Source of the DNA: Halalkalibacterium ligniniphilum
GTDB lineage: Bacteria; Bacillota; Bacilli; Bacillales; Bacillaceae_D
Direction of reading: 5' to 3'
Length of the DNA: 43,210 nt
Assembly: GCF_000334155.1 (NCBI RefSeq)
Contig: NZ_ANNK01000120.1
Span: 1 to 43,210 of the forward strand
The position numbers were made by a program, and so were the translations under genes. The first letter of the stretch is position 1; each line of letters begins with the position of its first letter. The notes beneath the pieces are model-generated. The model saw only the letters and a list, made by a program, of their open reading frames with translations, did no database searches and was not told the DNA's origin. This document shows positions 1-7,340 of the stretch, piece by piece.

Positions 1-2616
1 GAGTTCGTTCAACTTCTTCTTCTCTTCAATCCACGCTTTTTCACTGTTGAACATCTGCTGATCAATGTTGCGCTTCGCATCCCGTAATGCGAGCGCAGCG
101 ACTCGTCTTTCTTCTGTTCCGCTTTTAAATTGTCGAACTGCTTCTTGCCAATAGGCGATTTCATCTTGTGTCGAGATTAATTCTAATCTCTTTTTGTTAT
201 CGATGAAATTTTGAACTGCATTCAAGCGGTCACGTGATGTTTTATTATTTTCATCGGTAATGACTCTGTTCAATTCTCTTAGTTGCGACTCGGTCGCCTT
301 TATTTCTTGTCTAAGATCAGGAACGGCCGCAGCGGCTAGTTTATCAGACGACTTCTTCACCGTTGTGACTGTATCATTCATACCGATCGCTAGACCCTCG
401 CCAACCCAATTACCAAATTGCTTCATGAGTTTGGACGGAGAGGCGATCTGCAGGATGCTCTTGATTCTCCCTGTAATTGCATCGGTAACATCTGTGATTG
501 CTTGTCTTACGTCCTCTATCTTCCCTTTAATTCCGTTAATCAGCCCTTGTATGATGTCTTTCCCTATCTGCACAAGGTCAATGCCGCGCAGAAACTCCAT
601 AGCAGCATTCCAACCTTCGATTACGTTTCGCTTGGCTTCATTCATCTTTTGTTTAACTGCGTTTACGATATCTTGAAACTTTTGCTGAACGGTGTTCCAC
701 ATCCTTGTTAAAGTTTCAGTAAAAAAGGATTTTACAGAGTTCCATATCGATTGCAGCGTCGACTTTGCTTGATTTGTTTTTTCTCGAACTGAAGCTCTGA
801 TATTCTCAAAGATGTTTGTTGCTGTTCTCAAAAGGGCTGTCCATAACCCTGAAATGTAAACTTTGAATGTATCCCACGCAAGCCTTACATTGCTAATGAG
901 AGTTTTCACAACCGTAACAACAGAGTCTTTTAAGGCGTTCCAAATCGTTGAGGCAGCATTTTTGATGTTACCCCATATTGCACGAAGGTTTTCTCTAAAA
1001 CTCTCCATGTCGCCCGTTGCAAGGTTGATTAATAAAAGGATAGGACCCAAGATCACATTCTTGATCAATTCCCACGCTGCCTTAGCTGCAATTCGAATGT
1101 TATTCCATACTGTATCGAACATACTTTTGATGTTATTCCAATACTGCTTAGCATTGTTGGAGATCGTCTCCCACATCGTCACGTAAAAATCGATAAGCGG
1201 ACTAAAAATTGTTTTTACATGAGTTACGACTTCATTCCATCTTTCAACAACAACATCCCAAACGCTCGTTGCAATTTTAACAATCGATTGCCACAAGGAA
1301 GAGAAAAAATCCACAATCCCGGACCATATAGATGTGAAAAACTCAACTGTAGCTGCCCATAAATCGGTGAACCATTGCGCTGTGGCTTGCCAGACCCCTT
1401 TAATAGATTCCCACACCGTCAATGTAATTTCTTTAATTGAGTTCCACAGGTTGATGAAGAACCCGCTGATCGGTTCCCAATTTTGATAGATAAGAACAAC
1501 AGCAGCTACTGCAGCGGCAACCACTAATACCCATGGATTCATTTTTAAAACTTTATTTAAAACTGCGAAAGATTGGGTTAAATTTTCCACAATGTTTTTT
1601 GCTGAATTAAGACCGGCAAATGCAAGTATTGCCGCTCCTACACCAGCGGCAACAGCCTTTATTAAAGGAAGCCATGGTTCGAGTGCGTTATAAATAGACT
1701 TGATTCTTTCTACTACAGCAGGAATGTTATCAGCGATTGAATTCAGGACTCTCTCGAATAATCTACCGTTTTCTGCAATCATATCACGCATAGTCGGCAG
1801 TCCGTTTGACGTTAACATTTCATCAATCTTTTGGATGATGTTTACGACACCACGAGTAACAGCTGCCTGCATGTTATCAAATGAAGCTCCCCAAGAAGCC
1901 CCTGCTTCTTTAGCTGCACCTGCAATCTTCACAACTCCGTTTGTACCTTCCATCATTGCTTCGGTTACCGTATCGATAAACTCTTCGGCGGTAATTCTTC
2001 CTGCTGATAAATCTTTCTGAACGGATTCCGCATCCCGACCAGTCGCTTTTGCGTACATTCCAACCGCATCAATCCCCACATCGAACAGCCTGTTTAACTG
2101 ATCCATGTGGACTCTACCCGTTGTCGACATTTTGGCTAGTGCATCCGTTACATTTGCAAACTGTTCATTTGAACCATCACCATAGAAAGCTACAGCATCC
2201 CCCCAAGCTTCAATTCGGTCTGTAGCTTTATCGACATCTATTCCCCTTGTTACGAAGTTTTGTACTGCTTTAGCGGCGACATCCAATCCGTACCCTGTTC
2301 CTGTCACAATGTCACCCGTTCGTTGTAATGCTCTGTTCGTTTCCTCTGTGCTACCTGTGATAACAGTCATAACACGCTCAAAGGATTCCATTGTGTCGAT
2401 ACGACCAAACGCAGATGAGATGGAGTTTTTAACCATGCCAATAGCTTTTGCTCCTAGTGCGACAAGCCCTAGAGCTGTAACTATTTTCCCTAGCCCTAGC
2501 GAAGCCTGTTCCCCACTCTTGCCAAGACCACCTAGCTGCTTGTCTAAATCAGCAACGCCTTTGGCTACCGAACCATCTTCAAGCATGACATCAATAACTA
2601 CTCTTCCGTCTGCCAT
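1..2616 (-). CDS. tail tape measure protein (3' end missing)
   Basis: The frame is open from ATG at 2614-2616 to the window edge, giving at least 872 residues with no stop. The N-terminal ~220 residues fit the tape-measure domain family (MADGRVVIDVMLEDG start, then GTGYGLD and AEEFID segments). Hydrophobic Ala/Val helices follow around residues 320-370. A long stretch of Trp-rich repeats (IWNxIK, VWxxI types) runs to about residue 680, and the end is a charged coiled coil. Such proteins set tail length and usually carry lytic or membrane-active parts. It follows the tail chaperone genes, as expected for a siphophage. Confidence 0.95.
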   Translation of the reverse strand, partial: MADGRVVIDVMLEDGSVAKGVADLDKQLGGLGKSGEQASLGLGKIVTALGLVALGAKAIGMVKNSISSAFGRIDTMESFERVMTVITGSTEETNRALQRTGDIVTGTGYGLDVAAKAVQNFVTRGIDVDKATDRIEAWGDAVAFYGDGSNEQFANVTDALAKMSTTGRVHMDQLNRLFDVGIDAVGMYAKATGRDAESVQKDLSAGRITAEEFIDTVTEAMMEGTNGVVKIAGAAKEAGASWGASFDNMQAAVTRGVVNIIQKIDEMLTSNGLPTMRDMIAENGRLFERVLNSIADNIPAVVERIKSIYNALEPWLPLIKAVAAGVGAAILAFAGLNSAKNIVENLTQSFAVLNKVLKMNPWVLVVAAAVAAVVLIYQNWEPISGFFINLWNSIKEITLTVWESIKGVWQATAQWFTDLWAATVEFFTSIWSGIVDFFSSLWQSIVKIATSVWDVVVERWNEVVTHVKTIFSPLIDFYVTMWETISNNAKQYWNNIKSMFDTVWNNIRIAAKAAWELIKNVILGPILLLINLATGDMESFRENLRAIWGNIKNAASTIWNALKDSVVTVVKTLISNVRLAWDTFKVYISGLWTALLRTATNIFENIRASVREKTNQAKSTLQSIWNSVKSFFTETLTRMWNTVQQKFQDIVNAVKQKMNEAKRNVIEGWNAAMEFLRGIDLVQIGKDIIQGLINGIKGKIEDVRQAITDVTDAITGRIKSILQIASPSKLMKQFGNWVGEGLAIGMNDTVTTVKKSSDKLAAAAVPDLRQEIKATESQLRELNRVITDENNKTSRDRLNAVQNFIDNKKRLELISTQDEIAYWQEAVRQFKSGTEERRVAALALRDAKRNIDQQMFNSEKAWIEEKKKLNEL

Positions 2617-2673
2617 TTTGCACAATTCACCCCCATGCAAGTCGTTTCATTCGCACAGGGGCTCGATGGCTCT

Positions 2674-2784
2674 CTAACGGTCTTTTACTGTATTGACCGT
2701 TGCGCATTTAGGGCATTTAATCTCGGCAATGCCCTTAACTTTTCCTAATAATCTATTGCATTTTTTACATCGAAATTCTTTCAT
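2674..2784 (-). CDS. Com-like zinc finger protein
   Basis: A 36-residue protein starting MKEFRCKKCNRLLGKV, with two CxxC knuckles (CKKC and CPKC) separated by a short KGIAEIK segment. This matches the Mu Com family; Mu Com is a zinc finger that activates translation of the mom DNA-modification gene. A ribosome site (GGCGGTGG) precedes ATG. It lies between the SHOCT gene terminator and the tape measure gene, with no mom-like gene next to it, so its target here is unknown. Confidence 0.8.
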   Translation of the reverse strand: MKEFRCKKCNRLLGKVKGIAEIKCPKCATVNTVKDR

Positions 2785-2808
2785 ATATCCACCGCCTTTT
2801 AAGGCAAC

Positions 2809-2835
2809 AAAAAAGCCGCCCCTATAGGAACGACC
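2809..2835 (-). terminator. Rho-independent terminator after SHOCT gene
   Basis: On the minus strand GTCGTTCC and GGGGCGGC pair over 8 bp (with G-T wobbles) around a TATA loop, followed by six T. It separates the SHOCT gene from the Com-like and tape measure genes. Confidence 0.75.
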
Positions 2836-2852
2836 TTAACTTTCGTATTTCA

Positions 2853-3386
2853 TTAACCTAACAATTCCGCTTTCTTCTTATCGAATTCATCTTGAGTGAT
2901 AATCCCTTCATCCAATAATTTCTTGAACTCTCTAATCTCATCCACTTTTGATACAGTCGGCTTTTCTTCGTTTAGAGTAGCCTCTTTTGCTATAGGATGA
3001 GCTTCAAGTTTCTTCAAATCTGCTTCTGATGCCGCAAAAAGGTTTGCCTCAACCATGAATTTTTCTTTACTTTCAACATCCATAAAAGCCATAGTGTAGG
3101 TTGTTTTCTTTTTCTTCTTTGCACCTATCGCCCCTCCAATTAATGTTCCAATCCCAGGGGCGAAAAAAGTTCCGATTGCCGCACCAGACAGTGTTTTGGC
3201 TGCGCTCATTTCGGATAAAGTTTTTTCTGAAAAACCAAGGAAATAATAGTTTCTCTTCTTAACTTTAACTATTCCTTTATCGTTAGTGAATTCAATTGCA
3301 TATGACGACTCTTTCTTATTGCCGATCTGTCCATTTGTTACTGTAATAACAAACCCTTTAGACTTAAATAAATCCATAATCCCCAT
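2853..3386 (-). CDS. SHOCT domain protein (moron-like)
   Basis: 177 residues. The C-terminal ~30 residues form a SHOCT domain (EFKKLLDEGIITQDEFDKKK). Residues about 80-105 form a glycine-zipper-like stretch (TFFAPGIGTLIGGAIGAKKK), which may contact membranes. The N-terminal part looks like a small PH-like or bacterial cytoskeletal-type beta domain, which is a guess. It is not a known tail component. With its own promoter (3419-3446) and terminator (2809-2835) it is a self-contained unit inserted between tail chaperone and tape measure genes, so it is probably expressed in the lysogen. Confidence 0.8.
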   Translation of the reverse strand: MGIMDLFKSKGFVITVTNGQIGNKKESSYAIEFTNDKGIVKVKKRNYYFLGFSEKTLSEMSAAKTLSGAAIGTFFAPGIGTLIGGAIGAKKKKKTTYTMAFMDVESKEKFMVEANLFAASEADLKKLEAHPIAKEATLNEEKPTVSKVDEIREFKKLLDEGIITQDEFDKKKAELLG

Positions 3387-3418
3387 AACATCACCGCCCT
3401 TTATCTTCTATACGGTTA

Positions 3419-3446
3419 ATTATAGAGGAAAACCTAAACATTTCAA
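3419..3446 (-). promoter_or_regulatory. sigma-A promoter of SHOCT gene
   Basis: Minus strand TTGAAA (3441-3446), 16-nt spacer, TATAAT (3419-3424). It lies 33 bases upstream of the ATG at 3386 and inside the late operon. Confidence 0.75.
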
Positions 3447-3466
3447 TAAACATAGGTAAAAGTTTC

Positions 3467-4027
3467 CTATTTTTTGTTTTTTAGTTTGTAAGCTTCCTTC
3501 AACTTAAGTAATTTCTGTCGTTGTTTTTCACTACCCTTACCGCTCGGTAGTTCCATTGTACGTATCTCAACGACTTCTTTGAAGCGTGTATCGCCGCGCA
3601 AGCCATCCAGTAACGCTAGAAACTTACGCCAATCCAATTTGCCTTGTTGCTCAAATAAATCAATTCCATAGTCTTGCATAAAAGATGCATACACATATTC
3701 AGCATCCTCAACCAAAGAATACGGCGCTTCTTTTTTTTCAACAGGTACTGGATTACCCTTTATATCAACGGCCGGTTCTTCCTTTACGCCACTCGTAATC
3801 AACTTTTCGTAAATTTGCTTTAATATCTCTGATTTCTTTCTTATGTCACAGTCTAAATCTACGTTAATTAGCATTTGTAGCCCAACTTCAATTTGTGTGA
3901 CTTTGTCAATTTCCTCATCGGTTGACAACTCATAAAAACGCAATATATTGTCAAAACTCATGTCGACTTGATAGGTTACTCCATCGATTTCTATCTGATT
4001 TTCTAGCGGATAAGAAAGGGTAAACAT
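3467..4027 (-). CDS. phage Gp15-family protein (tail assembly)
   Basis: 186 residues starting MFTLSYPLENQIEIDG. The N-terminal pattern (short beta strands, then VDMSFDNILRFYEL) is typical of the Gp15 family of A118-like phages, encoded just before the tape measure gene and presumed to act in tail assembly, perhaps as the second tail chaperone. The C-terminus is lysine-rich. ATG 4027 is chosen because AGGTGG lies 5 nt upstream. An in-frame GTG at 4036 directly after the preceding stop has no ribosome site. Confidence 0.85.
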   Translation of the reverse strand: MFTLSYPLENQIEIDGVTYQVDMSFDNILRFYELSTDEEIDKVTQIEVGLQMLINVDLDCDIRKKSEILKQIYEKLITSGVKEEPAVDIKGNPVPVEKKEAPYSLVEDAEYVYASFMQDYGIDLFEQQGKLDWRKFLALLDGLRGDTRFKEVVEIRTMELPSGKGSEKQRQKLLKLKEAYKLKNKK

Positions 4028-4036
4028 CCTTACCAC

Positions 4037-4414
4037 CTATTTCTTATTTAAATATTTTTTCACTTTCTCCTTTTGAGACGCATCGATACCTAGAGTTTTT
4101 AACTCTTTATCGATTCCTTCAGATAACTGAATAAAATATTTCATCAAATAAATAATTGAAGGAGTTTGTGCATAAATTTTTTCAAACGCCCCCTCACCAA
4201 GAAGAAGGTCAAACCCTTTTTGAAGCACTGTTTTTGCCGCTTTCTCTGATTTTTCTTCATCGACTGCATCGTTTATATTTACGAACTCTTCTTGTACTAT
4301 CTTGGCGTTTTTACGTAAGTTCTTGATTGCTTCGTCCGATACATTAAATTCAAAATTTAATTCACCGATTTCCACAGGTATGACCGTTTTTTCCGTTTGA
4401 ATTTTAATCGCCAT
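4037..4414 (-). CDS. tail assembly chaperone-like protein (DUF6673-like)
   Basis: 125 residues, mostly helical and acidic/lysine-rich (MAIKIQTEKTVIPVEIGEL start). By position between major tail protein and Gp15/tape measure it is the first of the two small tail-assembly genes found in A118-type phages. Its stop is in the same frame as the next gene, so a gpG/gpGT-type -1 fusion is not supported. A ribosome site (AGGAGTGAGG) precedes ATG. Confidence 0.75.
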   Translation of the reverse strand: MAIKIQTEKTVIPVEIGELNFEFNVSDEAIKNLRKNAKIVQEEFVNINDAVDEEKSEKAAKTVLQKGFDLLLGEGAFEKIYAQTPSIIYLMKYFIQLSEGIDKELKTLGIDASQKEKVKKYLNKK

Positions 4415-4436
4415 ATATCCTCACTCCTAGTAAATG

Positions 4437-4466
4437 TTTTAAAAAGAGAGCCTGGTAAGACTCTCT
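4437..4466 (-). terminator. terminator/attenuator after major tail gene
   Basis: Minus strand AGAGAGTC and GGCTCTCT pair (8 bp) around TTACCA, followed by five T. It overlaps the end of the FnIII extension. It probably lowers expression of downstream tail genes relative to the abundant tail tube protein. Confidence 0.7.
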
Positions 4467-4728
4467 AAACCTCATTTGTGATTGCGGTTACGACATCAGA
4501 CGGTTGTGATTGTTTTCCTGCACTCGAAACAGCAATAACATAATAATCATATGATGTACCCGCCATTAAGCCTACATCGGTAAACATTTCACTTCCGGTC
4601 ATACCCACACTCTGCCCATCTCGATAAATTTCATATTCGATAGTCGCCCCACTAACAGTAACTGCATCCCAGACCAACGAAACCGATGTATCTGTCACTG
4701 AACTAACTGTTAGATTTTGGGGCGCATT
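4465..4728 (-). CDS. fibronectin type III extension of major tail protein (+1 frame)
   Basis: 87 codons in the +1 frame of the major tail gene. The first residues after the shift (NAPQNLTVSS) are the normal first strand of an FnIII domain, and the rest (SVSLVWDAV, YEIYRDG, TSYDYYVIAV) completes it. A GTG at 4696-4698 could open a 77-residue ORF but would remove the first beta strand and has no good ribosome site. The likely product is therefore a 231-residue long form of the tail tube protein carrying a surface domain, made in a minority of copies, as gp17.1* in SPP1. Confidence 0.85.
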   Translation of the reverse strand, partial: NAPQNLTVSSVTDTSVSLVWDAVTVSGATIEYEIYRDGQSVGMTGSEMFTDVGLMAGTSYDYYVIAVSSAGKQSQPSDVVTAITNEV

Positions 4729-4732
4729 AGGG
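4727..4732 (-). promoter_or_regulatory. programmed +1 ribosomal frameshift site CCC-TAA
   Basis: The zero frame ends V-P-stop as GTA CCC TAA. Slipping from CCC to CCT enters the FnIII frame at AAT (4726-4728). The same CCC-TAA site is used in SPP1 gene 17.1, and PSA of Listeria also shifts +1 at proline codons. A slow stop codon in the A site and a C-rich P-site codon are the known drivers. Confidence 0.85.
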
Positions 4733-5161
4733 TACAGTTATCACATCAGGTTTGCGGTCAAACGAGATAGTGCAGCTAAAGGCTGGGAACTCTGTCGCTT
4801 CTCCACCGCTTGTGATAGGAACCGTCACTGTCGCCGGACCTTTTATCTCCGTTCCGTTCGGTTCTACGATTTTAAACATGATTTTTCGACTTTCTCCAAC
4901 TTCTCTTTTTAACCCCTTTATAAACTTCATTGCAGGATCTTCATCATCGTACACACCTTCAAACGAATATCTTTCAGACCGTGAGATAACTTCTGTGGTA
5001 GGGTTTCCATCCCCATCATAGTATCCTGTTTCCTCTGAGTTTTCGTCAGAATCGTCTGTCACACTTGTAATCCATTTTGCGAGTTCCAAATACTCAGGTT
5101 CCCCTGTTGTTGGGATTGGGGCCACAAAGTAACTTGTTAAAGCATTTTTTACTTTAGCCAT
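4727..5161 (-). CDS. major tail (tube) protein
   Basis: 144 residues (MAKVKNALTSYFVAPIPT start). Small beta-rich phage tail tube protein: EYLELAKWITSVTDD, SERYSFEGVYDDEDPAMKFI and a terminal ISFDRKPDVITVP strand. Size and position after the tail terminator gene fit A118 Tsh / SPP1 gp17.1. The gene overlaps the preceding gene by 8 bases. The stop is a +1 frameshift site giving an FnIII-bearing long form. Confidence 0.92.
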   Translation of the reverse strand: MAKVKNALTSYFVAPIPTTGEPEYLELAKWITSVTDDSDENSEETGYYDGDGNPTTEVISRSERYSFEGVYDDEDPAMKFIKGLKREVGESRKIMFKIVEPNGTEIKGPATVTVPITSGGEATEFPAFSCTISFDRKPDVITVP

Positions 5162-5558
5162 TGTTTACCACTCCTTTAATATATAACTCCGCGCTAAACT
5201 GAGCGCCATAAATGTAATACCTCTCATCTTGCCCAACTACATTAGGATCGGTTGTTATCGTAATTCCGCAAAAGTCATAACTGCCATTATTGCTTGGTAT
5301 GTCGTTAATCCCGCTTAACAGGCTAGTGATTCGCAATAGTGTTTGGTAAGCTTCTAGCTGATTCTCGTGCTTCGTCATCACTTGAAAGGCGAAACCTTGA
5401 TCCTTTGACCCGTCGTAATAGTGACGGTGATCTCTTGCAGGCATGACCGTAACGGCGATACTGTTACCACTTACAAGCGTCGGCGATACAACCCTAGCGT
5501 AGTATCCTTGCTTATCTAACACATCAAGAACTAGCCTTTCTAAAAAGTCCATCGTCAT
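5154..5558 (-). CDS. tail terminator (Minor_capsid_3-type) protein
   Basis: 134 residues starting MTMDFLERLVLDVLDKQGYY. Family pattern and position directly before the tail tube gene match the A118-type 'minor capsid 3' group, now regarded as tail terminators that cap the tube and join it to the head. Its original start overlapped the upstream stop as ATGA; see the 22-bp repeats. Confidence 0.8.
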   Translation of the reverse strand: MTMDFLERLVLDVLDKQGYYARVVSPTLVSGNSIAVTVMPARDHRHYYDGSKDQGFAFQVMTKHENQLEAYQTLLRITSLLSGINDIPSNNGSYDFCGITITTDPNVVGQDERYYIYGAQFSAELYIKGVVNNG

Positions 5559-5573
5559 AATTGATTATTCACC
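5552..5573 (-). repeat. 22-bp direct repeat, copy 1 (functional junction)
   Basis: Plus strand begins tcgtcataattgattatt and ends cacc. Identical to 5893-5914. This copy holds the stop of the 84-residue gene and the ATG of the tail terminator gene. Confidence 0.95.
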
Positions 5574-5819
5574 TTTTTCACGATCTTTTTTCTCTAGACC
5601 TAACGCGTCACTCACTTCGGTTGTTATTCCGTAAGGGCTATATTCAACAATGATTTCTGGACGTTCAGTTGCTACTAGATTAAATTCCACTGATATAATG
5701 CCCTCTCCCATTGTCAGACCATTTATTTCTATCTTTCCGAAGCAACAAGGTTTATCGCCATCCATGTTAAGTGAAATTTTTTTCACCCTATCTTGAGATA
5801 ACTTTTGCTTGACCAACAA
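5565..5819 (-). CDS. hypothetical protein, inserted accessory gene
   Basis: 84 residues (TTG start with GGAGGG upstream), two CC-containing beta-like segments (DKPCCFGKIEINGL, EFNLVATERPEIIVEY) and an acidic-lysine tail. I do not recognise it. It separates two head-tail joining genes that would otherwise overlap by ATGA, and it is bracketed by the 22-bp repeat. That marks it as a recent insertion, probably a moron. Confidence 0.7.
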   Translation of the reverse strand: MLVKQKLSQDRVKKISLNMDGDKPCCFGKIEINGLTMGEGIISVEFNLVATERPEIIVEYSPYGITTEVSDALGLEKKDREKGE

Positions 5820-5859
5820 TTAACTTCCCTCCCTATCCTAATAATGTATTTGAAATAAA

Positions 5860-5884
5860 GACGCTGATTATCGGTTCAGCGTTA
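5860..5884 (-). terminator. possible hairpin upstream of inserted gene
   Basis: An inverted repeat of ACGCTGA (5862-5868) with a near-complementary arm at about 5877-5883 is followed on the minus strand by CTTTATTT. It could be a weak terminator ahead of the inserted gene. Confidence 0.4.
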
Positions 5885-5892
5885 AAACCTTT

Positions 5893-5914
5893 TCGTCATA
5901 ATTGATTATTCACC
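5893..5914 (-). repeat. 22-bp direct repeat, copy 2 (vestigial junction)
   Basis: Perfect copy of 5552-5573. It holds the true stop of the minor capsid gene and a vestigial ATG ACG that now reads only five codons to a stop. Confidence 0.95.
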
Positions 5915-6252
5915 GCCTGTTTAGCGACGTTTATCCACCCCTGCAAGTGAGCTGCGCGTGCCCTCTCGTACCACAAAGGTCCTGCACTTGGATTACTATC
6001 CCTTGAAAAATTCATTCTCACCCCGAAATACAGCTTACGGGCATAGGGGGTATCCCACGCAATTTGACCTTCATCAAAATTCGAGGCTCGGATGCTGCTA
6101 TCTCTTAAGTTACCAGTGTCGAACGGTACAAAACGGTTGCTATCCTTTAAGACTTGTTGCGATACTAAAAATCTAGCCCTTTCAGATGCCTTCTTAAGTT
6201 TCGGTGCAATGTTCTTCGTATCTATTGTTACTCTCACTCTTTGTCTTGTCAT
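5896..6252 (-). CDS. minor capsid protein (Minor_capsid_2 family)
   Basis: 118 residues starting MTRQRVRVTIDTKNIAPKLK. The core (QQVLKDSNRFVPFDTGNLRDSS, WDTPYARKLYFG, WYERARAA) is the pattern of the HK97 gp10-like / Minor_capsid_2 family of head-tail joining proteins. The start ATG overlaps the upstream stop by 4 bases. The stop TGA originally overlapped the ATG of the tail terminator gene. Confidence 0.85.
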   Translation of the reverse strand: MTRQRVRVTIDTKNIAPKLKKASERARFLVSQQVLKDSNRFVPFDTGNLRDSSIRASNFDEGQIAWDTPYARKLYFGVRMNFSRDSNPSAGPLWYERARAAHLQGWINVAKQAVNNQL

Positions 6253-6587
6253 CGAATGTCCACCTCGTAATGGTGTGGCGTATTAGACTTAAACGCATAA
6301 AGCGCATCACAAGCGACAATGCGATAATCATTGCCGTTGAATTTCACCTTCGACTTTTCTCTCAACCGTTTAAATTTCGGTGTATTAACCGCGTCTAGGA
6401 AGATAACCCCCTGCACCTGAACCTCTTCACCATTCGAGTCTCGTTTTAACTCTGATTTAGGCTGAACCAATACAAAAGAGATGGTTTCACTCGGTGCAAA
6501 TTCTTCACCAAACGAGCCATCTCTCACAAATTCTTCATATTCGATTGAGTGAATGAGGAACCTTCTCGGAATAGGCTTAATACGCAC
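6249..6587 (-). CDS. minor capsid protein (Minor_capsid_1 family)
   Basis: 112 residues, a head closure-type protein (IPRRFLIHSIEYEE near the start; FKRLREKSKVKFNGNDYRIV later). GTG 6587 is chosen because GGAGTGG lies 6 nt upstream; longer readings would overlap the connector gene. Position between connector and Minor_capsid_2 fits A118-type gene order. Confidence 0.8.
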   Translation of the reverse strand: MRIKPIPRRFLIHSIEYEEFVRDGSFGEEFAPSETISFVLVQPKSELKRDSNGEEVQVQGVIFLDAVNTPKFKRLREKSKVKFNGNDYRIVACDALYAFKSNTPHHYEVDIR

Positions 6588-6972
6588 TATCAACCACTCC
6601 GATCCCACTATACAAAAGACCAGTCGGCAATAGGTAGTCAACTAGATTAGCAGCTATCGTTGTATTAGCATTACCAGCCGGTCTGTTACCGCCTCCATAA
6701 GAAAACTTACCGATTGCTACACCAGTCGCATCATCGCCCGTGACGGATATATCCGTACCGCCATTGAGTTGGTAAAACTCAACTTGCGCAGCGGTAGCTT
6801 TCATGACTTGCCCTTGTACAAATGGATGCAGGTTCTCAAAATCGTCAATAGCATAATTTGTTACTTGGTCGATCACATCAGAAGCACGCTGAATAAAACG
6901 TGTCAGGTCGTTCTCGCTAACCTCTACGCCCATATATTCGTACTTGTAATACTCAGCTGTAATGTAAGGCAA
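6577..6972 (-). CDS. head-tail connector (adaptor) protein
   Basis: 131 residues starting MPYITAEYYKYEYMG. Helical N-terminal part (DLTRFIQRASDVIDQVTNY) followed by a short beta part, typical of gp6/YqbG-like adaptors that bind the portal after packaging. The gene follows the capsid genes. Confidence 0.8.
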   Translation of the reverse strand: MPYITAEYYKYEYMGVEVSENDLTRFIQRASDVIDQVTNYAIDDFENLHPFVQGQVMKATAAQVEFYQLNGGTDISVTGDDATGVAIGKFSYGGGNRPAGNANTTIAANLVDYLLPTGLLYSGIGVVDSAY

Positions 6973-6985
6973 TTAAATCATCCCC

Positions 6986-7291
6986 TTACTTTTTTGCTTC
7001 TTGCTGCGCTTTGTTCTCGTTTAACAGTTTTGTATTCTCTGCTTTCAGTTTCTTAACTTCTGCTTTTAAATCTGCAATTTCGTTTTTTAACTCTTCCGTA
7101 TTAGCAGATTCAAACTCAGCTAACTTTTCTAACAGCTTGTTATACTCGCCTACAGGTACGCTTTTTCCACCTGTTGCGTGTTTTACCACTTTTCCCGACT
7201 CGTCAATCTCGTCATACCCTTGCTTAAGATATGATTCAACACGGTCTTTATCAACGTTTAAAATACGATTACCCTTTTTTACTTTTGGCAT
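6986..7291 (-). CDS. coiled-coil protein downstream of capsid gene
   Basis: 101 residues. A basic N-terminal segment (VKKGNRILNVDKDRVESYLKQG) is followed by a long Glu/Lys/Leu coiled coil (LKNEIADLKAEVKKLKAEN). Small proteins of this form occur after the major capsid gene in A118-like phages; the role is unknown, possibly head decoration or joining. The ribosome site AAAGGAG is clear. Confidence 0.7.
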   Translation of the reverse strand: MPKVKKGNRILNVDKDRVESYLKQGYDEIDESGKVVKHATGGKSVPVGEYNKLLEKLAEFESANTEELKNEIADLKAEVKKLKAENTKLLNENKAQQEAKK

Positions 7292-7307
7292 GATATCGCT
7301 CCTTTGT

Positions 7308-7333
7308 GTTAAAAGGAGAGCCGAAGCCCTCCT
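7308..7333 (-). terminator. partial terminator after major capsid gene
   Basis: Minus strand AGGAGGGC-TTCG-GCTCTCCT (8-bp stem, UUCG-type loop) followed by TTTAA. A UUCG hairpin after the capsid gene likely stabilises its mRNA or reduces read-through. Confidence 0.65.
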
Positions 7334-7340
7334 AAGTTAT

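Noticed and set aside
260-2677. Several plus-strand frames of 100-140 residues
   Set aside because: They are antisense to the tape measure gene, which has an uninterrupted 872-codon frame with clear family features.
3467-4414. gpG/gpGT-type -1 frameshift between the two tail assembly genes
   Set aside because: The two frames are the same, so a -1 slip would not fuse them. AAAAAAT near the first stop is not in the right register, and the second gene has its own ribosome site.
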